A DNA stretch of 50,922 nt from an uncultured bacterium (GCA_905215465.1 CAJMPT010000012.1:1-50922), one strand, 5' to 3'. Positions 30,552 to 38,219 are shown, numbered from the stretch's first letter. The notes: a model not told the origin generated them from the sequence alone. Translations and numbers: made by a program.

Positions 30552-31517
30552 CTAGCGGAGGCGCGGCTCGAGGGTCACCAGGCGGTCGGCGGGGGCGCCA
30601 GCGGCGTCGGCGAGGCTGACGTAGCGGATGGCCGGGTCGTCGTAGGTGGACCAGTAGTAGCGACCAGTCTGGCCGCTGAAGCAGCTGGTGTAGAGCGTGC
30701 GCTCGAAGTCGCCGTTGCCCATGCGGGCCGCGCCCTCCACCATGGCAACGCCCTCGAGCGTGCGGAACATGCGGATGACGTTGTCCTTCTCGCCCGACTT
30801 GGCGGGGTAGTTGGCGTTGAGGTAGGCGGCCTTCACAAAGCGCGAGGGCGAGTAGCAGTCTCCCGGGATGCCGCGCATGCCGGCGCCGGCGCCGTAGGGG
30901 GCAAGCTCTGCGCGGCCCCACTGGGCGTTGGCCGGGAAGTCGCTGGTGGCGGTGACGTAGCTGCGCAGGTTCTCGAGGTGCCACTCGAGGGAGGGCTGGT
31001 TGGTCAGCACATCAACGGGGTCGTCCATGACGTGCATGCCGTCGGCGCGGCTCTCCACCACGATGCTGCGGGTGGCGTCGCCGATGATCCAGTGCAGGTA
31101 GGAGACGCCCAGGCCCTCGCCCGCGGAGGCGCCTACGATGACCACGTTGGCCAGCGCGGCCTCGGCCTCGTCGACGCTCGCGAAGGTGGCGGCCACCCAC
31201 AGCGGGAACTCGTAGGCGCACACGTTGGTCTTGCCCTCAGCCGGCGCGTCCGCGTAGGCGGCGTAGCCGGGGAAGTTCAGGCCCGCCACGGCCAGGCCGG
31301 CGTCGTTTCCGCAGTCAAAGAACATGGGGTAGTTCTGGTAGTCAACGCACATGCCCACCGCCGCGTGGGCCGCGGGCGCGTCGTCCATGAACTGGTAGCG
31401 CACGGGAAAGCCCTTGGGCATCACCCGGGGCTTCTCGCCGTAGCCGCAGCTCCAGTCGAGGTTGCGTCCAAAGTACATGCCGCCCTCGGCGCCGTTGAAC
31501 CTGACTCCCGTGCACAT
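30552..31517 (-). CDS. Choloylglycine hydrolase (bile salt hydrolase type)
   Basis: 321 residues. Cys2 becomes the N-terminal nucleophile after Met removal; Arg18 and Asp21 in YFGRNLD, Asn81 in GLNFPGY, Asn173 in LTNQPSLEWHLENL and Arg in SPSRFVKAAYLN match the bile salt hydrolase active site. The overall sequence follows lactobacillar enzymes (for example CTGVRF, GYPxFFDC-like YPMFFDC, LHWIIGD). No signal peptide, so cytoplasmic. It would deconjugate glyco- and tauro-bile acids; a penicillin V acylase is the alternative. First gene of a likely operon with M20 and MFS genes. Confidence 0.9.
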   Translation of the reverse strand: MCTGVRFNGAEGGMYFGRNLDWSCGYGEKPRVMPKGFPVRYQFMDDAPAAHAAVGMCVDYQNYPMFFDCGNDAGLAVAGLNFPGYAAYADAPAEGKTNVCAYEFPLWVAATFASVDEAEAALANVVIVGASAGEGLGVSYLHWIIGDATRSIVVESRADGMHVMDDPVDVLTNQPSLEWHLENLRSYVTATSDFPANAQWGRAELAPYGAGAGMRGIPGDCYSPSRFVKAAYLNANYPAKSGEKDNVIRMFRTLEGVAMVEGAARMGNGDFERTLYTSCFSGQTGRYYWSTYDDPAIRYVSLADAAGAPADRLVTLEPRLR

Positions 31518-31612
31518 GGTGGGCTCCTCTCCCCCGCCGGGCGCACCCGGCCGCTTGCTCTTGCTTGCTCACGGGGTATCTACCCGTCTGCCGGCGGCGT
31601 CGCACTCCCTAC

Positions 31613-31652
31613 ACAAAAAAGCGCGGCGAGAAGTGCGTCCTTCTCGCCGCGC
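31613..31652 (-). terminator. Intrinsic terminator of the def-like gene
   Basis: On the minus strand, perfect 13-base arms GCGCGGCGAGAAG/CTTCTCGCCGCGC (31621-31652, loop of six) are followed by TTTTTTGTG (31620-31613). This is the clearest intrinsic terminator in the window. Its stem consists of the over-represented GGCGAGAAG motif. Confidence 0.8.
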
Positions 31653-31677
31653 CCCGTACCCTGCCCGGCTGCGCCAA

Positions 31678-31721
31678 CCTGTCCCAGATTTGCGCAAAAA
31701 CGAACACGTCCCCAATTTGCG
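31678..31721. repeat. REP-like GGGGACGTGTTC repeat, single arm (copy i)
   Basis: TTTGCGCAAAAACGAACACG then TCCCCAATTTGCG matches the right arm of copy iii (38109-38139), including the CCTGTCCC before it. The left arm is missing. It follows the TAG stop of the def-like gene, with the same GGGGCTAG context as copy ii. Confidence 0.8.
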
Positions 31722-31724
31722 GGG

Positions 31725-32144
31725 CTAGACCAGCTTGCCGTTGCAGTGGTCGCACATGTGCTGGATCATCTGGGCGATCCAGCCGACGAAGTCGCCCTTG
31801 CGGTGACGCAGCTGGCCGTCGACGAGCTCGTCGTAGGAGACCTTGACCTTGACGAAGCGGGTGACCTTGGACTCGCCCTCGTGGGTGAGGCAGCTCTCGG
31901 TCAGGCGCTGCGGGCCCAGACCCATCAGGATCTTGGGGTTGTACATGACGTGGGGCTGCTCGTTGTCGTCCACGTAGACGACGACGGCCTTGGCAACGCC
32001 AATCTGGTTGGCGGCCAGGCACACGGCGTCCTCGAGGGAGGCCAGGGTGTCCAGGAGGTCCTGGGCCAGGGGCGCGTCCTCGGCCGTGGCGGCGGCGCAG
32101 GGCTGGGAGAGGATGGCTTCGTCGTTGACGAGGTCCTTGATCAT
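31725..32144 (-). CDS. Divergent peptide-deformylase-like protein
   Basis: 139 residues. Deformylase motifs are recognisable: AVCLAANQIG (motif 1), LTESCLTHEGE (motif 2 with the metal cysteine) and IQHMCDHCNG (motif 3). The catalytic glutamate of HExxH is replaced: residues 129-133 read HMCDH. The two His and the Cys that bind metal are kept. Either it is an inactive or altered homologue, or a subfamily with another base. ATG 32144 follows AAAGGAC; an open frame to 32246 has no support. A standard def gene elsewhere in the genome would be expected. Confidence 0.8.
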   Translation of the reverse strand: MIKDLVNDEAILSQPCAAATAEDAPLAQDLLDTLASLEDAVCLAANQIGVAKAVVVYVDDNEQPHVMYNPKILMGLGPQRLTESCLTHEGESKVTRFVKVKVSYDELVDGQLRHRKGDFVGWIAQMIQHMCDHCNGKLV

Positions 32145-32282
32145 GGTCGGTCCTTTCTTGCGGATGCGTGAGACGCCGCGATGGAATCCAGGCGGCGCGC
32201 AGCCCTCAAGTATACGGGTTTGCGGCCACTTGTAGGGAATGACCACTATGATGGGCTAACGATGACGGAAGAAGGAGCGCCC

Positions 32283-32945
32283 ATGCCCAGAGAGTCAAAG
32301 AAGGCAAAGGTCGAGCGGGCCGTGGAGGTCTGCCGGCGCCTTGACGAGAAGTACGGCCCCGTCGAGTGCTTCCTGGACTACACCAACCCGTTCAGGCTGG
32401 TCATCTCTGTGCTTCTCTCTGCGCAGACGACGGACGCCCAGGTAAACCGCGTAACGCCCGAGCTGTTCCGTCGCTTTCCCACGCCTGAGGCCATGGCCGC
32501 CGCAAGCCCCGAGGAGGTAGCAAGGATCATTCGCAGCCTGGGTTTCTACAAGACCAAGGCGCGCCACTGCGTGGAGGCGGCCCAGGCCATCGTGGCCGAC
32601 TTCGGCGGCGAGGTGCCGCACACCATGGCCGAGCTCACGAGCCTGCCCGGCGTGGGCAGGAAGACCGCCAACATCGTGCTCAACGTGAGCTTTGGCATCG
32701 TCGAGGGCATCGCGGTGGACACGCACGTCAACCGCATTGCGCACCGCCTGGGGCTGAGCCCCAAGACGCACGAGAGGGAGCCGCTCAAGACCGAGCAGGA
32801 CCTTCTCGCCATCCTGCCGCGCGAGCTGTGGGGGCCGGTCAACCACCAGTGGATCCGCCACGGGCGCGACACCTGCACCGCGCGGGCGCCCAAGTGCGAT
32901 GGGTGCGTGCTCGAGGACATCTGCCCGAGCGCGCACCGTCTCTAG
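32283..32945 (+). CDS. nth: Endonuclease III
   Basis: 220 residues. The helix-hairpin-helix LPGVGRKTANIVLN holds the catalytic lysine; AVDTHVNRIAHRLG holds the catalytic aspartate; the C-terminal cysteines CTARAPKCDGCVLEDIC bind a [4Fe-4S] cluster. It removes oxidised pyrimidines from DNA. GAAGGAG at 32271-32277 favours ATG 32283 over ATG 32262. It is divergent from the def-like gene and followed closely by a membrane-protein gene. Confidence 0.95.
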   Translation: MPRESKKAKVERAVEVCRRLDEKYGPVECFLDYTNPFRLVISVLLSAQTTDAQVNRVTPELFRRFPTPEAMAAASPEEVARIIRSLGFYKTKARHCVEAAQAIVADFGGEVPHTMAELTSLPGVGRKTANIVLNVSFGIVEGIAVDTHVNRIAHRLGLSPKTHEREPLKTEQDLLAILPRELWGPVNHQWIRHGRDTCTARAPKCDGCVLEDICPSAHRL

Positions 32946-32954
32946 GGAGGCCCC

Positions 32955-33782
32955 GTGATAGCGAGCCAGATTGTGGTGTGCTTTGCCTTCTTTGGCCTCC
33001 TGGGCTGGGTGTTTGAGTCCACGTACTGCTCCCTCGTGGAGAAGCGCTGGTGCAATCGCGGGTTTTTGTTCGGGCCGGTCTGCCCCATCTACGGCGCCGG
33101 GGCGGTGGCGGCCATCCTGGTCTTTGGCGGGCCGGGCGCCGCGGCGGTGCGGCTTCCCTGGTGGGCGGTGTTCCTGGCCTGCGCCGCGGGTGCGAGCTGC
33201 ATAGAGTGGGTGACCTCCGTGGTCCTCGAGCGGCTGTTTGGCACCGTCTGGTGGGACTACTCCGACATGCCGCTCAACCTGCGGGGACGCGTCTGCGTTC
33301 CCGCCGCGGCGCTCTTTGGCCTGTGCGGCCTGGGCGTGGTCTACGTGGCCCTGCCGCTGGCGCGGCAGGTGGTGGCCGCGGTGCCGCCGCTGGCGTTTGA
33401 GCTGGCCGCACTGGCCCTTACGGCCGTGCTTGCCGCGGACACCACGCTCACGGTCTGCACGCTCACCGAGGTGCTGGCCGTGGTCGAGGGCGTCCAGGCG
33501 GAGTTTGACCAGCGCATGCAGGCCGCCGTGGAGACCGTCCCGGCGCAGATCCGCTCCGGGGCGGAGCGCCTGCGCGAGGAGGGCTCGGAGCGCGCGGACC
33601 GCCTGCGCGAGGGCGGCGCCGAGTACGCCGAGCGGCTTCGCGAGGTCGCCGGGCACCTCTCCGCGCGCCAGCAGCACGTCCTCCACAACGCAAGGCGCTT
33701 CCGGACCGACCGCATGGGCGCGGCCGCGCGTCGCCTGACCGATGCGCTCGACGGCATCGTGCTAGGGAGGGGGCGCAGGTGA
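32955..33782 (+). CDS. PF06541 (CmpB-type) putative ABC-transporter permease
   Basis: 275 residues. The first ~160 contain four to five hydrophobic segments with the signature FFGLLGWVFESTYCSLVEKRWCNRGFLFGPVCPIYGAGA and WWDYSDMPLNLRGRVC, known from PF06541 membrane proteins. The last ~110 are a charged, heptad-like helix (ERLREEGSERADRLREGG), probably coiled coil. GTG start nine bases after nth. The 'ABC permease' name of the family is not functionally proven. Confidence 0.8.
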   Translation: MIASQIVVCFAFFGLLGWVFESTYCSLVEKRWCNRGFLFGPVCPIYGAGAVAAILVFGGPGAAAVRLPWWAVFLACAAGASCIEWVTSVVLERLFGTVWWDYSDMPLNLRGRVCVPAAALFGLCGLGVVYVALPLARQVVAAVPPLAFELAALALTAVLAADTTLTVCTLTEVLAVVEGVQAEFDQRMQAAVETVPAQIRSGAERLREEGSERADRLREGGAEYAERLREVAGHLSARQQHVLHNARRFRTDRMGAAARRLTDALDGIVLGRGRR

Positions 33783-34225
33783 GCCCCACGGACGAGGAGC
33801 GCTTCTCGCGGCTGGTGGCCGAGGTCGCCGGCGCTGGGCGCGTGCCGCTCATGCGAGAGTGCGTGCAGCACGGGCAGGTGAGCACGTGGGAGCACTGCGT
33901 GCGCGTGGCGCATGCGAGCCTCGCCATGGCGCGGGCGCTGCGGCTGCGCGTAAGCGAGCGGGAGCTGGTGCGGGCCGCACTTCTCCACGATTACTTCCTG
34001 TACGACTGGCACGAGCCCGGACACGTGGGACACGCCACGCAGCACCCGGTCTTTGCGCTCAGGAACGCCCACGAGGACTTTGACCTCTCTCCCCTAGAGG
34101 AGAACGTCATCGCAAGCCACATGTGGCCGCTGCCGCCGACGCGCGTCCCCCGGAGCCGCGAGGCCGTGCTGGTATGCGTGGCAGACAAGTGGTGCTCGCT
34201 GGCAGAGACGCTGCTCATGAGGTGA
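33779..34225 (+). CDS. HD-domain phosphohydrolase
   Basis: 148 residues. HD-type metal ligands are present: VSTWEHCVRVAHASL (first His), AALLHDYFLYDW (HD), and a later IASHMWP with VCVADKWCSL (last Asp). Small HD proteins of this kind often hydrolyse nucleotides. Its GTG start overlaps the preceding stop by four bases, so translation is coupled. It is followed by an esterase gene six bases later. Confidence 0.85.
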   Translation: MSPTDEERFSRLVAEVAGAGRVPLMRECVQHGQVSTWEHCVRVAHASLAMARALRLRVSERELVRAALLHDYFLYDWHEPGHVGHATQHPVFALRNAHEDFDLSPLEENVIASHMWPLPPTRVPRSREAVLVCVADKWCSLAETLLMR

Positions 34226-34230
34226 GGCGC

Positions 34231-34920
34231 ATGGAGAAGAGGATTGGGCCGGGCGCAAGGAGCGTCGTGGTGCGGGCCCCCGAGGGGGTGCGCGGGCAGG
34301 TGCCGCTGGTGGTCATGCCGGTGTTTCGCGGCGATGGCTCCAAGGTGTGGAGGCGCTGCCAGGAGCTGGAATGCCCGGCGTTTTCGCTGGTCAGCATTGG
34401 TGGGGTGGCATGGGAGCGCGACATGACGCCCTGGGCGGCGGAGCCGGCGACCAGGCGAGAGTCCGCCTACGAGGGCGGGGCGCCGGCGTTCCTGGCCGAG
34501 CTTCTGGACGAGGTGCTTCCCGCCGCCGAGGCCGAGCTTGCGGGCGCGGGCCTGGGCGTGGCCTGGCGAGGTATTGCCGGCTACTCGCTCGCGGGGCTCT
34601 TTGCCCTGTGGAGCACGTGGCAGACCGACGCGTTCTTGCGCGTGGCGAGCGCGTCGGGTTCCCTATGGTACGAGGGCTGGCTCGGCTTTGCGCAGGGTCA
34701 GGAGCCCGCCGCCTGGCCCGAGCGCGCATATCTCTCGCTGGGGAGCAAGGAGCACAAGACGCCCAACAGACTAATGCGCAACGTTCGCACGGCTACGGAG
34801 CAGACGCGGGACCTTCTTTGCTCCCACGGTGTCGAGTGCACCTTCGAGCTCAACCCCGGCAACCACTTCCAGGACCCCGACCTGCGCATGGCCCGCGGAA
34901 TCCGGTGGATTCTGGACTAG
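34231..34920 (+). CDS. Alpha/beta-hydrolase, esterase-D/enterochelin-esterase-like
   Basis: 229 residues. GYSLAGLFALWS carries the GxSxxG nucleophile elbow, and LNPGNHFQDPDLR the likely catalytic histidine. The compact size and the Ser-elbow sequence resemble esterases that cleave siderophore or short-chain esters. Start ATG 34231 has GAGGTGAG upstream. Third gene of the run after the PF06541 and HD genes. Substrate unknown. Confidence 0.75.
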   Translation: MEKRIGPGARSVVVRAPEGVRGQVPLVVMPVFRGDGSKVWRRCQELECPAFSLVSIGGVAWERDMTPWAAEPATRRESAYEGGAPAFLAELLDEVLPAAEAELAGAGLGVAWRGIAGYSLAGLFALWSTWQTDAFLRVASASGSLWYEGWLGFAQGQEPAAWPERAYLSLGSKEHKTPNRLMRNVRTATEQTRDLLCSHGVECTFELNPGNHFQDPDLRMARGIRWILD

Positions 34921-34968
34921 GCCGGCTGGTATGCGGGGCTCCCGCGGAAGGCTCCTGCGGGCCCTGGT

Positions 34969-35190
34969 GCGCAGAAGTGGCCTTCGTATGAGGAATTCTG
35001 GAGGCGCTGCGCAGAAGTGGCCTTCGTGCGAGTCCGTTTTCGCGAGTTTGCAGAGATATCAATTAGTGAATGAATACGCCATTTTGAAGCCAGCAGGTAG
35101 ATAAGCTGTCGCCCGCTTTAAAATGCATAGAACAAGCCGATCTGGCGGCCGTCCGCCAGAAACGGGCTCGCACGAAGGTCACTTCTGCAC
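34969..35190. repeat. AT-rich nested inverted-repeat element
   Basis: GCGCAGAAGTGGCCTTCGT occurs at 34969 and again at 35009, where it begins a ~32-base arm (35009-35041) paired with 35159-35190, four or so mismatches. The 115-base interior is AT-rich and carries another inverted pair (CCATTTTGAAGC with GCTTTAAAATGC) and a hairpin TCTGGCGG/CCGCCAGA. The rest of 34921-35330 shows no gene. It looks like a small non-autonomous element. Confidence 0.7.
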
Positions 35191-35330
35191 AAGCGATGGC
35201 AAATCACTCACACAAAGGGGGCTTCTATGCAGTCCGTCCCATTCACTACCATCCTTTGGAGGCGTTAGGCGCTGCACGTTAACTAAAACCCGCCCCAAAG
35301 GTCCGCAAGCCCAGACGCGAAAGGCCTCGC

Positions 35331-35915
35331 ATGCTCAACATCGTGCTCTTTGAACCCGAGATCCCGGCAAACACGGGAAACATTGGCCGGACCTGCGTGG
35401 TCACAGGCACAAGGCTTCACCTTGTGGCGCCCCTCGGGTTCTCCCTCGACGACCACATGCTCCACCGCGCCGGCCTGGGCTATTGGAGGAGCCTTGACGT
35501 CACGGTCTACCAGGGGTGGAATGACTTCCTGGACAAGAACGGCCTTGTGCCTGACGACAGACGCCTGCACCTGCTCACCAAGAAGGCCCGGCGCACCTAC
35601 GCCGAGGGGACCTATGCCGATGGGGACTACCTGGTCTTTGGCAAGGAGAGCACGGGCATTCCCGAGGAGCTTCTGGCCCAGGCGCCCGAGCGCTGCGAGC
35701 GCATCCCCATGCTGACGGACGAGCGCGCCCTCAGGGACGCGGACCGCTGGGAGGCGCCCGCCGGCACGGCCGCCGAGCACCCCATCCTCAGGCAGGACAT
35801 CTGCGGCAACTTTATCAACCCCGACGACTACCGCATCAGCGCGCTCAACCTCTCGAACGCCGCGGCGGTCGTCCTCTACGAGGCCCTGCGCCAGACCGGC
35901 TTCCCTGGCATGTGA
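35331..35915 (+). CDS. trmL: tRNA (cytidine(34)-2'-O)-methyltransferase
   Basis: 194 residues. The SPOUT signatures are clear: LFEPEIPANTGNIGRTC at the start, FGKESTGIPEELL in the middle and IPMLTDERALRD with ALNLSNAAAVVLYEALRQ in the knot. TrmL methylates the wobble ribose of tRNA-Leu species. The protein is ~30 residues longer than E. coli TrmL because of an insertion around 150-165 (DADRWEAPAGTAAEHP). GAAAGG lies seven bases before the ATG. Confidence 0.92.
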   Translation: MLNIVLFEPEIPANTGNIGRTCVVTGTRLHLVAPLGFSLDDHMLHRAGLGYWRSLDVTVYQGWNDFLDKNGLVPDDRRLHLLTKKARRTYAEGTYADGDYLVFGKESTGIPEELLAQAPERCERIPMLTDERALRDADRWEAPAGTAAEHPILRQDICGNFINPDDYRISALNLSNAAAVVLYEALRQTGFPGM

Positions 35916-35922
35916 CCCTCGC

Positions 35923-35972
35923 AAATTGGGGACGTGTTCGTTTTTGCGCAAATTCGAACACGTCCCCAATTT
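35923..35972. repeat. REP-like GGGGACGTGTTC palindrome, copy ii
   Basis: Perfect 18-base arms AAATTGGGGACGTGTTCG at 35923-35940 and its complement at 35955-35972, with a 14-base loop TTTTTGCGCAAATT. It lies between convergent genes: 8 bases after trmL and 6 bases past the GTPase stop. Confidence 0.9.
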
Positions 35973-35978
35973 ACGGGG

Positions 35979-37988
35979 CTAGGACGAGAAGAACGTCGCG
36001 TCGGCGGCTCGCCATGGGCGGAGGCGGGCGGGATCGTCCTCCACGTGGGCATGCGTGGGAACCTCGTCCCACTTCACGGTGTAGCCCGCGCCATGGGAGC
36101 AGAAGACGGAGTCGGGGGTGTTGGCCAGGTCGGCGCAGGGGTCGTAGGCGGCCTCGGCCACCATGCGGTCGGCGTCGTGGCATGGCTCGTAGCCCGCAAG
36201 CTCAAGCGAGAGCCGCCCCTCCCCTCCGGTGTACGCCATGACCTCCAGCGCGTATTCCCCCAGCTCAGAGGCGGGAACCTTACCCGCGAGGCAGGCCTCG
36301 TCGCCTTCCATCTCCGGCGCGCCAAAGCTCGCGCCCATGCGCGTGAGGTCTGCCATCGCACGTCCCACCTTGTCCGCGGGAACCTCCAGCTCAAAGGCAT
36401 ACCACGGCTCAAGTAGCACGCACTCGCCCCGCGCTCCCGCCTCCATGAGTCCCTGCCGCACAGCCCGATACGTTGCCTGCCGGAAGTCCCCTCCCTCGGT
36501 GTGCTTGGGATGGGCCCGCCCGGCGCACAGCGTGATCCGCACGTCGGTGAGCGGTGCGCCCGTGAGCACGCCCAGGTGGTCGCGCTCCATCGCGTTGGTC
36601 AGAATGAGCCGCTGCCAGTTGCGGTCCAGCTCGTCCTCGGAGCACTCGGAGCCAAAGACCACGCCGCTGCCGCGCGGGCCCGGGTCAAGGCGCAGGTGGA
36701 CCTCGGCGTAGTGCCGCAGCGGCTCAAAGTGGCCGACTCCCATGACAGACGCGCTTATCGTCTCCTTGTAGAGGATCTTTCCAAGACCAAAGCCCACGTC
36801 AAGCCCATAGCGCTCGCGCAGGAGCTCGCGGACCACCTCGAGCTGCACCGACCCCATGAGCGAGAGGCCGATCTGCTGCAGCCGCTCGTCCCAGGAGACG
36901 CCCAGCATGGGGTCTTCCTCGGAAAGCCGACAAAGCGCCTGGTAGACGGCATGAACGTCCGCGCCTCCAGGCAGCACGCCATAGGTGAGCACGGGCGCGA
37001 GCGTAGGCCGGGCGCCGGCAGGCTCCGCCCCCAGGACGTCTCCGGGCCTCACGCGCGTGAGACCCGTGACGGCGCAGGTGCGGCCCGCGGCGACAAGGGC
37101 CACCGGCTCGAAGCGCGCACCGGAGTAGATGCGGGCCTCGTTGACCTTCTCGGACCAGGGACTACCGCAAGAGACGCCGCTCACCTGCTGCTTTGCGCGC
37201 AGCTCGCCGCCCGTGACCTTGAGCCAGGCCAGGCGCTCGCCGCGGTCGGAGCGTGTCACGCGATACACGCGCGCGGCAAACTCGGACGGCCACGAGCACT
37301 CCCCCACCAGGTCCGCAACGCCGTCAAGCAGCTCGGCGACGCCCTCGTTTCTGAGGGCGGAGCCAAAGAAGCAGGGAAAGACGCGACGCCCGGAGACCAG
37401 GCGGCGAAGGGTTGCCGGGGCAAGGCGGCCCGCCTCCAGGTACTCGTCGAGCGCCGCCCCGTCACTGGTTGCGGCAGCCTCCTGACCTGCGGGGTCCCCG
37501 AGCGCGACGGCGTCCACGCACCCCTCCGAGAGCCGACGGCGCAGCTCTGCGAGCAGCACGTCCTTCTCGCTGGCACTGCCTGCGTCGGGGAGAAGGTCGA
37601 CCTTGTTCACGAAGACGAAGGTTGGGACGCCATAGCGCTCGAGCAGGCGCCAGAGGGTGCGGGTGTGGCCCTGCACGCCGTCGTTTGCGGCAACCACGAG
37701 AATCGCGTAGTCAAGGGCCGCGAGGGACCGCTCGGCCTCGGCGCCAAAGTCCACGTGGCCCGGCGCGTCCACCAGCGTGAGGCGGGCACCGGCGTGCTCG
37801 AGCTCGGCCTGGGCCGCAAAGATGGTGATGCCGCGGTCTCGCTCCATGGCGTCGGTGTCCAGGTGGGAGTCCCCACGGTCGACGCGGCCGAGGCGTCGGA
37901 TGCGCCCCGCGTCGTAGAGCATGGCCTCCGCAAGCGTGGTCTTGCCCGCGTCGACGTGCGCGTATATGCCGATGACTGCCTGTTTCAC
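35979..37988 (-). CDS. Tet(M)-like translation factor GTPase
   Basis: 669 residues from GTG 37988 (GGAAG upstream); the longer ATG at 38030 would be read from the REP palindrome. G1 GIYAHVDAGKTTL, G2 ERDRGITIF, G3 DAPGHVDF, G4 NKVDL are intact. The C-terminal part has EF-G-like domains ending TPDSVFCSHGAGYTVKWDEV. Where Tet(M)/Tet(O) have the YSPVSTPADFR loop that displaces tetracycline, this protein has HTEGGDFRQATYRAVRQGL. It thus looks like the uncharacterised 'translation factor GTPase' relatives of anaerobes; tetracycline resistance cannot be claimed. Flanked by REP copies ii and iii. Confidence 0.85.
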   Translation of the reverse strand: MKQAVIGIYAHVDAGKTTLAEAMLYDAGRIRRLGRVDRGDSHLDTDAMERDRGITIFAAQAELEHAGARLTLVDAPGHVDFGAEAERSLAALDYAILVVAANDGVQGHTRTLWRLLERYGVPTFVFVNKVDLLPDAGSASEKDVLLAELRRRLSEGCVDAVALGDPAGQEAAATSDGAALDEYLEAGRLAPATLRRLVSGRRVFPCFFGSALRNEGVAELLDGVADLVGECSWPSEFAARVYRVTRSDRGERLAWLKVTGGELRAKQQVSGVSCGSPWSEKVNEARIYSGARFEPVALVAAGRTCAVTGLTRVRPGDVLGAEPAGARPTLAPVLTYGVLPGGADVHAVYQALCRLSEEDPMLGVSWDERLQQIGLSLMGSVQLEVVRELLRERYGLDVGFGLGKILYKETISASVMGVGHFEPLRHYAEVHLRLDPGPRGSGVVFGSECSEDELDRNWQRLILTNAMERDHLGVLTGAPLTDVRITLCAGRAHPKHTEGGDFRQATYRAVRQGLMEAGARGECVLLEPWYAFELEVPADKVGRAMADLTRMGASFGAPEMEGDEACLAGKVPASELGEYALEVMAYTGGEGRLSLELAGYEPCHDADRMVAEAAYDPCADLANTPDSVFCSHGAGYTVKWDEVPTHAHVEDDPARLRPWRAADATFFSS

Positions 37989-38010
37989 GTTCCTCTTCCC
38001 GTCGCGTTCG

Positions 38011-38139
38011 CAAATTGGGGACGTGTTCATTTTTGCGCAAAGTCGGGACAGGTTCGCCCGCCCCGCCCGCTAGCGGGCGCCGAGGGCGGCGAGACGGACC
38101 TGTCCCCTTTTGCGCAAAAATGAACACGTCCCCAATTTG
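38011..38139. repeat. REP-like GGGGACGTGTTC nested palindrome, copy iii
   Basis: Perfect 31-base outer arms at 38011-38041 and 38109-38139; inner arms GGGACAGGT (38045-38053) with ACCTGTCCC (38098-38106); central CGCCCGCTAGCGGGCG. It lies between divergent genes and overlaps the 5' leader of the GTPase, where an in-frame ATG inside it may mislead start prediction. Confidence 0.92.
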
Positions 38140-38143
38140 TGTT

Positions 38144-38199
38144 GTTGACTCGTCAACGTGAACTGGCTAGAATGCCGCTCGCAGATGTTGCCTAGTCAA
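38144..38199 (+). promoter_or_regulatory. Promoter and palindromic operator of the alcohol dehydrogenase gene
   Basis: TTGACT (38145-38150), 17 bases, TAGAAT (38168-38173) is a near-consensus promoter. The -35 box is embedded in GTTGAC-TC-GTCAAC (38144-38157), a perfect inverted repeat. A further GTCAAC occurs at 38194-38199, after the start region. This is the pattern of a repressor site; the regulator is not in the window. Confidence 0.7.
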
Positions 38200-38219
38200 C
38201 AATTGAGAGGACCATCCCC

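Noticed and set aside
35979..37988. Tetracycline resistance gene
   Set aside because: The defining domain IV loop of Tet(M)/Tet(O) is absent, so only a Tet(M)-like GTPase can be supported.
37989..38030. ATG start of the Tet(M)-like gene at 38030
   Set aside because: The first residues would be translated from the REP palindrome; the GTG at 37988 has a ribosome site and fits family N termini.
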